Shown here piece by piece: positions 41,585-51,350 of a stretch of 64,000 nucleotides of DNA. How positions within the stretch are numbered: the stretch's first letter is position 1; every line of letters begins with the position of its first letter. The stretch is from Planctomycetota bacterium (GTDB lineage Bacteria; Planctomycetota; UBA8742; UBA2392). Made by a program: the position numbers and the translations under genes. The stretch lies in contig JABTUE010000002.1 in the NCBI GenBank assembly GCA_015075515.1, forward strand, positions 469,478 to 533,477, read 5' to 3'. The notes below the pieces were generated by a model. The model did not search any database, was not told where the DNA came from, and saw only the letters and a list, made by a program, of their open reading frames with translations.

Positions 41585-43414
41585 TTACCCGATCATCACC
41601 GGCTCTTCGGGGTACTGGAACCGCTGGGTTTTGCGCGCGCCCAGCGCCAGCACCAGAGTCAAAGGCCCGATACGCCCGAAGTACATGCACGCGATAATGA
41701 TCACCCGGCCCGGGTCGGTCAACTCCGGCGTCAGGCCGGTGGAAAGCCCCACGGTGCAGAATGCGCTGGCGGCCTCAAACAGAACGTCCAGAAAGTCGTG
41801 TCGCGGCACACCTGTACCCGCGTGCTCGGTCAGACACAGTGCCAGTGTGGCGAAACAGATGAAGGTGAGCGCCAGCGCCAGCATCACCAGCGCCTTGAGA
41901 ATCAGCCCGTCCGGAATGCGGCGCTGGAAAATTTCGACCGGCCGCGAACGAAACGTGGCCACAACCGCCAGAATCATGACCACGAATGTGGTGGTCTTGA
42001 TGCCGCCGGCGACACTGCCGGGGCTGCCGCCGATCAGCATCAACAGAATGGTCCAGAACTGGGTGCTGCTGTGGCCCGCGCCGGTGTCCACACTGTTGAA
42101 GCCAGCGGTTCGGCTGGCCATGGACTGAAAAAAGGCCGCGGCGAGCTTTTCATCCGTGGTCAGCAACGCCATGGAGTGGTTCCACTCCAGCACCAGAAAG
42201 CCCAGTGCCCCGCCAACCAGCAACACACCCGTAGCCAACAGCACGATCTTGGTTTGCAGCGAAAAGTGCGGCACACGCTCATGCTTGACCCGGCGCCGGA
42301 TGAACGGCACGCGCCGTAACAGCGGCAGGCTCCAGTACCGGAAGGTGCAAAGTTCCATAATCACGACAAAACCAAGGCCGCCCATCACCACCAGCCAGGA
42401 CAGCGTCAGGTTGACCGGCCAGTTACCCACATAGCGCACGATGCTGTCCGGGTGCAGCGAAAAGCCGGCATTGCAGAACGCGCTGATGCTGTGGAACACG
42501 CTGTAATAAAGCTGGTCTTCGGCCGGCAGCGTCAGACCCGCGCCGTCTACCCAGTGCCCGTACAGCAGACCCACGCCGACAAGTTCGCACACCAGGGTCG
42601 AGCCCAGGATCCACACCGTGGCCCGGCCCACGCGGCCCAGCGTGTTGAGATTCAGCATCTCACCTACCGCAGCGGCATCGCGCACGCCGCCGCTGCCCAT
42701 GGACAGGCCAAAGAACGCGGCAAAGGTCATCATGCCCAGGCCGCCAACCTGTACCAGCGTGATGATCACCAGTTGTCCAAAACGCGTCCACGCCGTACCG
42801 GTATCCACGACCGTCAGGCCGGTCACGCAGGTGGCCGATGTGGCGGTGAAAAATGCGTCAATAAACCGCACGTCCGTCGCGTGGGCACCGGGCAGCATCA
42901 ACAGGCCCGTGCCCACCAGAATCAGCATGGCAAAGCTGCCCATGAACACCCGCAGCGGGCTGCGCGCCAGACGCGAAACGAAACTCAGCAGTCGCAGCAG
43001 GCGCGCGCCGACAAACGCCAGAAAGCCGGCCTGGGTAAGGTACGCAAAGGCCGTGACGGTCGTGTCCTCGGACAACACGCCGCTGATCCAGTGCGAAAAG
43101 GCAAACAGCCCCGCGCCCATCACCACGCCCACCAACAGCGCAGCGCTGTCGGCCGGGGCACGCCGCCAGCCCTCGCGCAGCCGGCGTGACAGCACGTAGA
43201 CGCCAAGAGTTTCGCCGATCAGCACCAGCAGGCACAGCGCCTGAAACACCGCGACGGCCGGTTCCCACGACGGGTTGAACAACCGGCCGTGAAACAGCAG
43301 AAAACTTGCCAGCCCCAGCAACGACACCGCCGCATTAGGCCAGAAGTAACGGGCTCGCCACGCCTCGACGCGCTCGTCGGTGAACAGCCGGTGGATGATC
43401 GCCGTTTCCGTCAC
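41585..43414 (-). CDS. ktrB: Potassium uptake channel subunit (KtrB/TrkH superfamily)
   Basis: This 609-residue membrane protein forms the potassium pore. Four pore loops with the expected glycines are seen: SATCVTGLTVVDTG, SAFCNAGFSLHPDS, SRTAGFNSVDTG and SAFCTVGLSTGLTP. About 100 residues with extra helices precede the first repeat, so it is longer than typical KtrB (about 450). A conserved Arg-containing stretch closes the last repeat (GRVIIIACMYFGRIGPLTLV). It lies 72 bp after pgi and just before ktrA. Confidence 0.94.
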   Translation of the reverse strand: MTETAIIHRLFTDERVEAWRARYFWPNAAVSLLGLASFLLFHGRLFNPSWEPAVAVFQALCLLVLIGETLGVYVLSRRLREGWRRAPADSAALLVGVVMGAGLFAFSHWISGVLSEDTTVTAFAYLTQAGFLAFVGARLLRLLSFVSRLARSPLRVFMGSFAMLILVGTGLLMLPGAHATDVRFIDAFFTATSATCVTGLTVVDTGTAWTRFGQLVIITLVQVGGLGMMTFAAFFGLSMGSGGVRDAAAVGEMLNLNTLGRVGRATVWILGSTLVCELVGVGLLYGHWVDGAGLTLPAEDQLYYSVFHSISAFCNAGFSLHPDSIVRYVGNWPVNLTLSWLVVMGGLGFVVIMELCTFRYWSLPLLRRVPFIRRRVKHERVPHFSLQTKIVLLATGVLLVGGALGFLVLEWNHSMALLTTDEKLAAAFFQSMASRTAGFNSVDTGAGHSSTQFWTILLMLIGGSPGSVAGGIKTTTFVVMILAVVATFRSRPVEIFQRRIPDGLILKALVMLALALTFICFATLALCLTEHAGTGVPRHDFLDVLFEAASAFCTVGLSTGLTPELTDPGRVIIIACMYFGRIGPLTLVLALGARKTQRFQYPEEPVMIG

Positions 43415-43486
43415 AGGTCTGCGGCTCCCCTGGCAATAGTCGCACTGCCGACCGGTTCAGCCCTGCTCGTGCCGCCACGCGGCGGA

Positions 43487-44785
43487 TTACTTTCCGCCCA
43501 GCATGCGGCGGCTGAGCCTCTTGCCCAGCTCTACCGCCGGCTGGTCATAGGCATTCACGCCCAGCGCCATGCCCGCCACGCTGGTTGCCGCCTGAAGACC
43601 CATCAGCACTTCGCCCAGGCTTGCCGCGTCCAGAACCGGCAGGGTCAACGTGGCGTTGGCCCTGCCCTTTTGCGTGCAGGCCTCGACCGTACCGGCAAGC
43701 TGGCTGTCCATGACTTCGCCCAGGCTGCGGTCGCGCACATAGGCGGCATCAAACCCGTCCCAGTCAAAGGCGCCCAGTTTGAAATCGCTTTCGTGGCGCG
43801 CCACGCGCAAGAACAGCAGCAGCTTGTCGTTGGGCCCGTCCAGGAACAACTGCATCTGCGCGTGCTGGTCGGTGGGACCCACGGCCGGAATGGCTGTCTG
43901 GCCGGCCTGCACACGCTTGCCGTCCAGAACCGATTCCTTGCCCAGGCTCTCGTCCCACAACTGGACAAACCAGTGCGCCAGATCGCGCAGCCGGGCCGAA
44001 TACGGCATGAACACCAGGCTGGTCTTGCCCAGCCGGTACAGGTCCATCGCGCACAGGCCCAGGCGCGTCGGCCAGTCGGCCGCCGGATCAGCGCCCAGAC
44101 ACATCTGGCGCGTGACGGCTGCGCCCCGCAGCAGCCCGGCAATGTCAATGTTCAGCAGCGCCACCGGCAGAAGCCCCGCGGCGGTAAGCACCGAAAAACG
44201 CCCGCCCACCGCCGGGGGAATATCCGCCGTATCCAGGTCGTGCGCCCTGGCGAAGGCCCGCAGCGGGCCGCTTTCCGGATCTGTCACGGCAATCAGGTGC
44301 TCGCGCAGGGGCAGACTGGCCGCGCGCAGCTTTTCCACAAACAGGCCCAGCGCCGCGACCGTTTCCAGTGTGCCGCCGCTTTTTGAAATCACGACAAACA
44401 GCGTGCGTTTCAGCTCGATGCGCGCCATAACATCGGCAAACAGCCACGGGTCGGTGCTGTCCACGATGTGCAGGTCGGCGCTCTCGCCCGGCCGCGCCAG
44501 CGCCCCCACCACGGCGCGCAGCCCCAGCGCGCTGCCGCCGATTCCCAGCACCACCAGATGGCCAAAGCGCCCCATGCGCGACTGCGCCAGGCGCAACACA
44601 CGCTCCAGCGCCTCGTCATCGTCGCCAAGTCCCAGATAGGCGTGCTGGCCGCGCGCGAACTCGGCCGCCAGGCGCGACCGCAGCGCGGTTGCACGCGCGT
44701 CCAGCCGCGCCAGTTCTTCGTCGGAAAGGCCGTGCGCGCCTACGCGCGCCGCGGCAAGGTTGCGGATGTCGAGCGTGACACTCAC
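43487..44785 (-). CDS. pgi: Glucose-6-phosphate isomerase
   Basis: This 432-residue enzyme interconverts glucose 6-phosphate and fructose 6-phosphate. HLVVLGIGGSALGLRAVVGA, LFVVISKSGGTLETVAALGL, PPAVGGRFSVLTAAGLLPVA, and the catalytic Gln/His/Glu neighbourhood (FVQLWDESLGKE, VGPTDQHAQMQLFLDGPNDK) are intact. It is the short bacterial form. Its start overlaps the gpmI stop by four bases, so gpmI and pgi are coupled. The C-terminal VAGMALGVNAYDQPAVELGK carries the catalytic Lys region. Confidence 0.96.
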   Translation of the reverse strand: MSVTLDIRNLAAARVGAHGLSDEELARLDARATALRSRLAAEFARGQHAYLGLGDDDEALERVLRLAQSRMGRFGHLVVLGIGGSALGLRAVVGALARPGESADLHIVDSTDPWLFADVMARIELKRTLFVVISKSGGTLETVAALGLFVEKLRAASLPLREHLIAVTDPESGPLRAFARAHDLDTADIPPAVGGRFSVLTAAGLLPVALLNIDIAGLLRGAAVTRQMCLGADPAADWPTRLGLCAMDLYRLGKTSLVFMPYSARLRDLAHWFVQLWDESLGKESVLDGKRVQAGQTAIPAVGPTDQHAQMQLFLDGPNDKLLLFLRVARHESDFKLGAFDWDGFDAAYVRDRSLGEVMDSQLAGTVEACTQKGRANATLTLPVLDAASLGEVLMGLQAATSVAGMALGVNAYDQPAVELGKRLSRRMLGGK

Positions 44786-46404
44786 GTCAGCAGCGACTCC
44801 CCCGTCATCTCGTCAGGCCGCGGCAGACCCATTAACTCCAGCACCGTCGGCGCCACATCGGCCAGCCGGCCCGGCTTCAACCCGCGGCCCGGCGGCCGGC
44901 GCCCGGCCAGAATCAAAGGTACCGGGTTGTGGCTGTGCTGGGTGCTGGCGACCATGCCCGGCGGCGCGGCGACGTTGGCCGGGGGGGCGTAGGTCGCACC
45001 CTGTTCGCGGTTGGCCGGGTCGGCCGCAGCTTCGGCGGACAAAAACATCTCCTCGGCATTGCCGTGGTCGGCCGTAACCAGCACCGCGCAGCCTTTGTCT
45101 TCAGCAGCCTTGAGCACGCGGGCCAACGCCTGATCGGTGGCCCGCACGCCTGCCACCGCAGCCGCCAGCACTCCGGTGTGGCCCAGCATGTCGGGATTGG
45201 CAAAGTTCACCAGCACAAACCCGAACCGTCCGCTGTGGATCGCCGCCACGACGCTGTCGGCGACCTCGGCACTGCTCATTTCAGGCTTGAGGTCATACGT
45301 GGCGACTTTGGGCGAGGGGACCAGTTTGCGCTCTTCGCCGGGGTTGGGCTGTTCAACGCCGCCATTAAAGAAGTACGTCACGTGGGCGTACTTCTCCGTT
45401 TCGGCGCAGCGGAACTGCTGCACACCCTTGCCCGCCAGGTACTCGCCCAGCGTGTTCTTCAACGACTGCGGCGCGTAGGCCACACGGGCGCGAATGTCCT
45501 GGGCATACTGGGTCATCGTCACCAGCGTGACCTTGGGCGCGGCCTTGCGGACAAAGCCGTCGAAATCGGGCTGGGTCAGCGCGCGGCAGAACTGGCGGGC
45601 GCGGTCGGCGCGAAAGTTGAACCACAGCACCACATCGCCATCGCGGATGCGGCCTAACGGTTCACCGTGGTTGATGATTACCCGCGGCAAAATGAACTCA
45701 TCGGTGACACCGGCGGCATAGCTTTGCTCGATCGCGCTTTCGGCATCAGTGGCGACATCGGCAATGCTCAGGGTACAGGCATCCCAGGCTTTTTCCGTTC
45801 GATCCCAGCGCTTGTCGCGATCCATGGCGTAAAAGCGCCCGCAGACCGTGGCAATGCGACCGACGCCGGTGTCGTCCAGTTTCTGCTGCAACCGCGCCAC
45901 ATACCCCAGCCCGCCGTTGGGCGAGGTGTCGCGGCCGTCCGTAATGGCGTGCACAAACACGCGGTCGGGCGGGAATTTTTCGCGCTTGAGCAGCTCAAGA
46001 ATCGCAAACAGGTGGTCAAGGCTGGAATGTACCCCGCCGTCACTGACCAGACCCATCAGGTGAATTGCGCCGCCGTCATCGTGTTCCGGGCGCGCGGCCC
46101 GAACGGCCTCCAGCAGCGCGGGGTTGCGGAAGAACCCGCCCTCGCGGATGTCTTTGTCAATGCGTGACACGTCCTGCCACACAATGCGACCGGCCCCCAG
46201 GTTCAGGTGCCCGACTTCGCTGTTGCCAAACAGCCGTGCCGGAAGCCCTACCTCTTCGCCGCAGGCCTTCAGCGTCGCGCACGGCCCGGCCTCCCACAAC
46301 CGATTGAAGGTAGCAGGATTGGCCAGGTGCACCGCGTTGCCGGGGCCGGGCGGGGCAATGCCCCAGCCGTCAAGAATCACCATCACCACGGGATGCACGT
46401 TCAT
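44782..46404 (-). CDS. gpmI: 2,3-bisphosphoglycerate-independent phosphoglycerate mutase
   Basis: This 540-residue dimanganese enzyme interconverts 3- and 2-phosphoglycerate. Diagnostic motifs are VMVILDGWGIAPPGPGNAVH, LFGNSEVGHLNLGAGRIVWQ (nucleophilic Ser), HAITDGRDTSPNGGLGYVAR, NFRADRARQFCRALTQPDFD, NPDMLGHTGVLAAAVAGVRA and VLVTADHGNAEEMFLS. Length is near normal with a small insertion near the C-terminus. It lies downstream of the aminotransferase and is coupled to pgi, completing with pgk a glycolytic set within the window. Confidence 0.97.
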   Translation of the reverse strand: MNVHPVVMVILDGWGIAPPGPGNAVHLANPATFNRLWEAGPCATLKACGEEVGLPARLFGNSEVGHLNLGAGRIVWQDVSRIDKDIREGGFFRNPALLEAVRAARPEHDDGGAIHLMGLVSDGGVHSSLDHLFAILELLKREKFPPDRVFVHAITDGRDTSPNGGLGYVARLQQKLDDTGVGRIATVCGRFYAMDRDKRWDRTEKAWDACTLSIADVATDAESAIEQSYAAGVTDEFILPRVIINHGEPLGRIRDGDVVLWFNFRADRARQFCRALTQPDFDGFVRKAAPKVTLVTMTQYAQDIRARVAYAPQSLKNTLGEYLAGKGVQQFRCAETEKYAHVTYFFNGGVEQPNPGEERKLVPSPKVATYDLKPEMSSAEVADSVVAAIHSGRFGFVLVNFANPDMLGHTGVLAAAVAGVRATDQALARVLKAAEDKGCAVLVTADHGNAEEMFLSAEAAADPANREQGATYAPPANVAAPPGMVASTQHSHNPVPLILAGRRPPGRGLKPGRLADVAPTVLELMGLPRPDEMTGESLLT

Positions 46405-46458
46405 GGCGGCCCGAGTCTAGCGAATTCGGGGCGCAAACCATAGTCGCGCGGCGTGCCT

Positions 46459-47766
46459 TCAGGCACGAGGTACCCACTGACACAGGCGCGCCACCGCCCG
46501 CGTGACGTTGGGGCAGTATTGTTCCAGAAACGCCACGTCCGGCACTGCGTCGTCGGGGCGTTGTTCCAGCGCACTGAGACACCGGTTTCCATCAAAATCC
46601 ACATAGGCCATGCGGGCGGTAAGTTCAGCCGCCGGGCGGCCCAAGGCACTGCCCGGCAGAATCGCCACGCCGGTTTCCATCAGCAGGGATTCGCACAACT
46701 GGGCCGAGGTGCGAATGCCGCGTGCCGCCAGCGAACCGCGCAGCTTTTCAAAGTCAGGCAGCAGATAAAACCCGCCCTCGGGGGCCAGTGTGGCAATGCC
46801 GGCAGCATTGAGCTGGTCCGCGCACCAGTTGCCCAGTGCCGCCAGAACCCGGCGCGCGCGCCACAGGTAACGCTCGATTTCGGGTCCGCCGCGAAAAGCG
46901 CGCACCGCGGCGTGCTGGATCGGCGCGCTGGTGCTGGTATAGGTCTCGCTGGCCACGGCGGCCATGGCGTCCAGAAGCCAGCGCAGCGGGCGCGGAAACG
47001 TGAACGTGCCCAGACGCCAGCCGCCGGCCCCGCACCACTTGCTCAGGCCGCTGCTGAGAATCGTTCCGTTGGGGTAAAAGCGCGCGATACTGACGTGCTG
47101 GCCCTGGTGGTGCAGCTCGCCATAAATCTCGTCGCTCAGGATCACCAATTTGTACCGGCGCGCCACGTCAGCCAGTTGTTCCAGTTGCTGCGGCGTATAT
47201 GTGGCGCCGGTGGGATTGCTGGGATAGTTCAGCACCACCACGCGCGGGCGGTCCGGGTCGTCAGCACAATGGGACTCCAGTTGCTGCGCCGTCAGCAGCC
47301 AGCGGTGAGCAGCCTCGGTGTGCAGAAAATCAACGTTGCGACCGATGATCTTCGCCTGCGGGGCATAACTGACCCAGGCCGGGGTCGGAATCACCACGTC
47401 GCCGTAATACACCAGCATCAGCAGAAACATCAGTTCCTTGCTGCCGGGAGCGATCAGCACGTCGTCGCCAGTAGTGGCCACACCATGCAGGCGCCGGTGG
47501 TAATCGGCCACGGCGTCACGCAACGCGCGCAGACCCTTGACCGGCAGGTAATCTTTCTGGTGCGCGTTGGCGCGCAGTTCGGCCACCACGGGTTCCGGCA
47601 CCGGAAACGGCGACTGGCCCAGCCCCAGTTTGAATATCTCGCGGCCCTGGGCCAGCAGTTCGTTACTGCGCTCGTTGATGGCGACGGTTGGCGACGGCTT
47701 GAGACCGCGAATGTTCAGGTTGATCTGTACCGACGGAGCACGCTGGCTGGGGCTGGCTTCAGTCAT
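46459..47766 (-). CDS. Class I/II pyridoxal-phosphate aminotransferase
   Basis: The 435-residue fold-type I enzyme has VVVLNYPSNPTGATYTPQQL (cofactor Asn), YKLVILSDEIYGELHHQGQH (Asp and Tyr) and the Schiff-base Lys in SSGLSKWCGAGGWRLGTFTF, with the substrate Arg near the C-terminus. It belongs with aspartate or related aminotransferases; the exact substrate is not readable. It follows the KamA-like gene by 94 bp and precedes gpmI by 54 bp on the same strand, so lysine-type amino acid metabolism is possible but unproven. Confidence 0.9.
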   Translation of the reverse strand: MTEASPSQRAPSVQINLNIRGLKPSPTVAINERSNELLAQGREIFKLGLGQSPFPVPEPVVAELRANAHQKDYLPVKGLRALRDAVADYHRRLHGVATTGDDVLIAPGSKELMFLLMLVYYGDVVIPTPAWVSYAPQAKIIGRNVDFLHTEAAHRWLLTAQQLESHCADDPDRPRVVVLNYPSNPTGATYTPQQLEQLADVARRYKLVILSDEIYGELHHQGQHVSIARFYPNGTILSSGLSKWCGAGGWRLGTFTFPRPLRWLLDAMAAVASETYTSTSAPIQHAAVRAFRGGPEIERYLWRARRVLAALGNWCADQLNAAGIATLAPEGGFYLLPDFEKLRGSLAARGIRTSAQLCESLLMETGVAILPGSALGRPAAELTARMAYVDFDGNRCLSALEQRPDDAVPDVAFLEQYCPNVTRAVARLCQWVPRA

Positions 47767-47860
47767 GGGCAGTGCCGGTCCTCAAGGTTCTGTTCGATGT
47801 TCGGGCAGACACCCGACAATGCAAGCACGTTCCAGGCCCGATTTCCAAAACCGGCCAGAC

Positions 47861-49231
47861 TCACGCCACACGCAGGGATGGCTCGCGCCACACCTGGCCG
47901 CTGCCGGCTTCTTGCATCCGGCGCAGGCCGGCCTCAAAGAAGAACTCGGCTTCGCCCAGTGTCGGCCGCAACTGGTCCATCCAGGCCGCGCGCGGGTCAA
48001 ACCGGGCAAAAAATACACGGTTGACCCAGGCCGGATCGCGGGCCTGCAGCATCTTGAGCACGAACAGCTTTTCGCCGTTGACGTCCGCAATGCCGTCAAC
48101 CATTACCTTGCCTGGCGTGCAGCTCATGCTCGGGCCGCGCACGGTGCGGGCCAAGCCGGTAACCTGTGAATAGGCCCGGGTGAAGATGTCATAGGCCTCG
48201 GCCAGCGGCACTTCAAAGTAGCCGCGGGCACCGGTGTCACGCTCGACGAACATGTAGTAGGGAATCGCCCCCAGCCGTACCTGCATGCGCCACATGTCGC
48301 GCCAGTTCTCGGCGTTGTCATTGACGTGGCGGATCAGCGGCGCCTGGCAACGCACCGTGGCACCGGCATTGACCAGACGCTGCACGGCCAGGCGGGCCAC
48401 ATCGGTCTCCAGTTCGCGCTTGACGCTGAAGTGCGCCATGAGCGCCATGTCGCGGCCGCTCTGGCGCACGCGCTCAATCAGCCGCAGAAAGCGGTCCGCA
48501 TCTTCACCCTGGGTGAAGCGGTAAGGCCAATAGGCCGGGGCCTTGGTGCCAATGCGGATGCTGGCAATGTTCGGCAGGTCAGCCTCCAGCAGCGGGCCGA
48601 TGTACTGTTCCAGCAGTTCCGTGCGCATCACCATCGGGTCGCCGCCGGTGAACAACACACTGGTGACCTCGGTGTGCTCGCGCAGGTAATCCACCAGCGC
48701 GCCGGCCTCCTTGCTGGCAAATTTCATGTCGTCCATACCCACGAACTGGGGCCAGCGGAAACAATAGGTGCAGTAGCTGTGGCAGGTCTGGCCCGCCAAT
48801 GGAAAGAACAGCACGGTTTCGCGGTACTTGTGCTGCATGCCCGGTACCGGCTTGCCCTCGGCAGTGCGGGGAACATTCAGGTCTTTCTGGCCCGCCGGGT
48901 GCGGGTTGAGTTTCAGCCGGATGCGTTTGGCCATATCGGCCACATGGTCAGCCGGGGCGCTGCGCGCCAGCAGGTCGCGCATTGTGCGCAGATCACGCTC
49001 GTCCAGCATGCCAGGCTGGGGGAACGTCAACTGGTACACCGGATCGTTGGGAATGTCGTTCCAGTCAATCAGGTGGTCAATCACATAGTTGTTGACACGA
49101 AACGGCAGAACTTCGGCCACGGCGCGCATCTGCAGGCGATGCTCAGGATCCAGCGTCTGAAGCTGCGGCAGCGTCTCAATGTGCGTCTTGCCGAAAACAC
49201 GGAACTGCGGGGGTGCGTAACGAACGTCCAT
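47861..49231 (-). CDS. KamA-family radical SAM protein (lysine 2,3-aminomutase-like)
   Basis: The 456-residue radical SAM enzyme has the CxxxCxxC cluster motif in QTCHSYCTYCFRWPQFVGMD, followed by VTSVLFTGGDPMVMRTELLE, IASIRIGTKAPAYWPYRFTQ and CQAPLIRHVNDNAENWRDMW, as in lysine 2,3-aminomutases. An AGGAG precedes the ATG. The CYYCFR-type sequence is CTYCFR, within family variation. Substrates of KamA relatives include lysine, glutamate and EF-P lysine; no EF-P gene is nearby. It heads the minus-strand run to ktrA. A palindrome lies 27-54 bp upstream. Confidence 0.88.
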   Translation of the reverse strand: MDVRYAPPQFRVFGKTHIETLPQLQTLDPEHRLQMRAVAEVLPFRVNNYVIDHLIDWNDIPNDPVYQLTFPQPGMLDERDLRTMRDLLARSAPADHVADMAKRIRLKLNPHPAGQKDLNVPRTAEGKPVPGMQHKYRETVLFFPLAGQTCHSYCTYCFRWPQFVGMDDMKFASKEAGALVDYLREHTEVTSVLFTGGDPMVMRTELLEQYIGPLLEADLPNIASIRIGTKAPAYWPYRFTQGEDADRFLRLIERVRQSGRDMALMAHFSVKRELETDVARLAVQRLVNAGATVRCQAPLIRHVNDNAENWRDMWRMQVRLGAIPYYMFVERDTGARGYFEVPLAEAYDIFTRAYSQVTGLARTVRGPSMSCTPGKVMVDGIADVNGEKLFVLKMLQARDPAWVNRVFFARFDPRAAWMDQLRPTLGEAEFFFEAGLRRMQEAGSGQVWREPSLRVA

Positions 49232-49257
49232 GGCGGGCTCCTTTCACCCGGCGCACA

Positions 49258-49285
49258 CGAAAACACCCGGGATATCCCGTGTTCG
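49258..49285. promoter_or_regulatory. Near-perfect palindrome upstream of the kamA-like gene
   Basis: CGAAAACAC, a CCGGGATATCCCG centre and TGTTCG form an imperfect palindrome of about 28 bp (one-base slip in the centre), 27 bp before the start. It could be a repressor site. The rest of 49286-49527 holds GC-rich hairpins but no gene or riboswitch I can name. Confidence 0.35.
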
Positions 49286-49527
49286 CGCCAGGTCAGATGT
49301 CTGGCTGGCCGCACCGCGCGGCCGGCGGTTGGCGGCACCGGTGCGCCGCCCGGGTCAGGTTCAAGGCAATCAGGGCCGGGAAAGGAGAAGGGCCCCAAAG
49401 CAATGCCGGCATTACCGCCGCGTTGCCGCAGTCTCTTGGCATGCCCGGAGAGAGCCACCAGAGCGCCGCGCTGCCTGCAACCTGACATACTTAAGATTAA
49501 ACCGAACCGCAGCGGCCGACAACTGAA

Positions 49528-51348
49528 ATGCCCCCTGCCCGAAAAACTCTTTCAGCGCGTGCCGCAACGGTGTGCAATCGTGCCGTGACCGTCAGCGCCG
49601 AAACCGCCTACGTCTTTCGCCATGCCCTGTTGCGCGAGGCCGCGTACCAGCTTATGACGCCGTCAGTCCGCACCAACCTGCACGCCAGCGCCGTGGCAAG
49701 CTTTGATTCGCTCGGCCTGGCACGCGCGCACGCACGCGAACTGGCCGATCACTGCCGCGAGGCCGGGCCGGCCTGGGCCACGCGCGAACTTCAGTTTCTG
49801 CGCGATGCCGCCGACGACGCCGCCGCGGTTTGGGACAACGCGGCCGCGGCGGAACTGTGCCTGCGCCTTTCGGATCACGCCCTTGCCGACGCGACCACGC
49901 GCGTGCGGGCGCTGCAGCAGGCATCCGACGCCCTGGACAGCCGCGGCCACGCCGCCGCCGCAATCGAAACCGCCCGCCGGGCCATCACCGTTGCCGAAAC
50001 CGCCAATGACCCGCCGCTGCTGTGCCACGCACTGCACGGACTGGGCCACCTGTTGCAGATGGCATCCGAGCACGCCGAAGCCGGGCGAGTTCTGGACCGC
50101 GGCTGGCAGATCGCCGCCGCGTGCGATGACCGCGTGCTGCAGGTCAAGATATTGATGGTGCTGGCACGCGTGGCCCTGCGCACCGGTCACGCCTCGCAGG
50201 CGCTGGAGCATTCCACTCGCGGGCTGGCACTGGCCGAGCAAACCGAGGATGAAATCACGGCGCTGGCCCGCGGCAGCCATGCTTTCATTCTGCAACAGAC
50301 GGGCGCATCCGAGCGCGCCCTGCCACTGCTGACACAGTCACTGGCGCAACTTGAACACAGCGGCCGCCGCGTGCAGCATGTGCAGGTACTGGCCGGGCTT
50401 GCCAGCCTCAAGATCATGCTGGGGCAGGTTGACGAAGCCATTCTTTTGCTGCGTCAGGCCCGTGAACAGGCCACGCGCATCGGCCACCTGCGCACGGTGG
50501 CACTGTGCAGCGGTAACCTGGCCGTCGCGCTGTACGACCTTGGCCGGCTCGATGAGTGTGAAACCGAATACCGTCGCGCCCTGGCCATCCACCGCGAAAC
50601 CGGCAGTCGCGCGTCAGAAGCACTCATGCTTGGCAATCTGGCCGGCCTGTACACCAGCACCCGCCGCTACGAAATGGCGCGCCAGGCCGCGCTGGAAAGC
50701 TACCTGGTCGCTGAGTCCACGGGTGAAATCCCGTTGCGCTGCAACCAACTGGCATATCTGTCACGCGGGCTGATGCACGTGGGGCGCCTGGCCGCGGCGG
50801 AAAAAGCCCAACAGGAGGGTTTGCGGCTGGCACAGGGACGATCTCTGCCAACCCACACATCGGAATTGTTGTCTTTCCGGACCACGCTGATGCTGCATCT
50901 CGGGAGACACGACGAAGCCCGTCGGGCAATGGCAGCCGCCAACCCGCAACAGTTTCTGCAACAGGATTTCGGCCACTGGGTTCGATTCCTGCTGACACCG
51001 CAGGCCCGTATGGCACTGGCGCACGGCGACCCGGACGAAGCCCGGCGACTGATTGCCCTGGCGGCATCGCGCGGCAAATGGCAGGGGTTTGTTGAGCCTC
51101 TGGCCGGTGACATCGCAGAGTTCGATCAGGCCCTAGCGTCAGACCGCCCGCCCCGGCTGTGGGGCGGCATGCGCATCAGCCAATTGTCCGGCCCGCTGCT
51201 CAAGGCACTGGCCGCGGCACTGCCCGCCACCGAGACAGGCCGCGCCGAAATCGCCCGCGCACCCGCGGCGTTTGCCGCCCTGTGTGAGGCCGCGGCAACC
51301 GAGCCCGGCCCCGTTCCGCGCTGGGACGATGAAGATTTCCGGGCCTGA
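49528..51348 (+). CDS. TPR protein, likely N-terminally truncated regulator
   Basis: The 606-residue protein starts with about 30 unremarkable residues, then YVFRHALLREAAYQLMTPSV and RTNLHASAVASF. This is the sequence normally found at the end of the AAA/NACHT-like ATPase module of large kinase- or cyclase-linked TPR regulators. About eleven tetratricopeptide repeats follow (GHASQALEHSTRGLALAEQT, GRLDECETEYRRALAIHRET, ALMLGNLAGLYTSTRRYEMA). An in-frame TAA 30 bp upstream shows that no ATPase or kinase part is attached. It may be a decayed gene or a stand-alone TPR scaffold. It is not grouped with neighbours on its strand. Confidence 0.75.
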   Translation: MPPARKTLSARAATVCNRAVTVSAETAYVFRHALLREAAYQLMTPSVRTNLHASAVASFDSLGLARAHARELADHCREAGPAWATRELQFLRDAADDAAAVWDNAAAAELCLRLSDHALADATTRVRALQQASDALDSRGHAAAAIETARRAITVAETANDPPLLCHALHGLGHLLQMASEHAEAGRVLDRGWQIAAACDDRVLQVKILMVLARVALRTGHASQALEHSTRGLALAEQTEDEITALARGSHAFILQQTGASERALPLLTQSLAQLEHSGRRVQHVQVLAGLASLKIMLGQVDEAILLLRQAREQATRIGHLRTVALCSGNLAVALYDLGRLDECETEYRRALAIHRETGSRASEALMLGNLAGLYTSTRRYEMARQAALESYLVAESTGEIPLRCNQLAYLSRGLMHVGRLAAAEKAQQEGLRLAQGRSLPTHTSELLSFRTTLMLHLGRHDEARRAMAAANPQQFLQQDFGHWVRFLLTPQARMALAHGDPDEARRLIALAASRGKWQGFVEPLAGDIAEFDQALASDRPPRLWGGMRISQLSGPLLKALAAALPATETGRAEIARAPAAFAALCEAAATEPGPVPRWDDEDFRA

Positions 51349-51350
51349 GT

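Noticed and set aside
49343..49400. Signal recognition particle RNA-like GGTCAGG stretch
   Set aside because: GGTCAGGTTCAAGGCAATCA resembles part of the SRP domain IV, but the GGAA tetraloop and the AGCAG asymmetric loop are missing.
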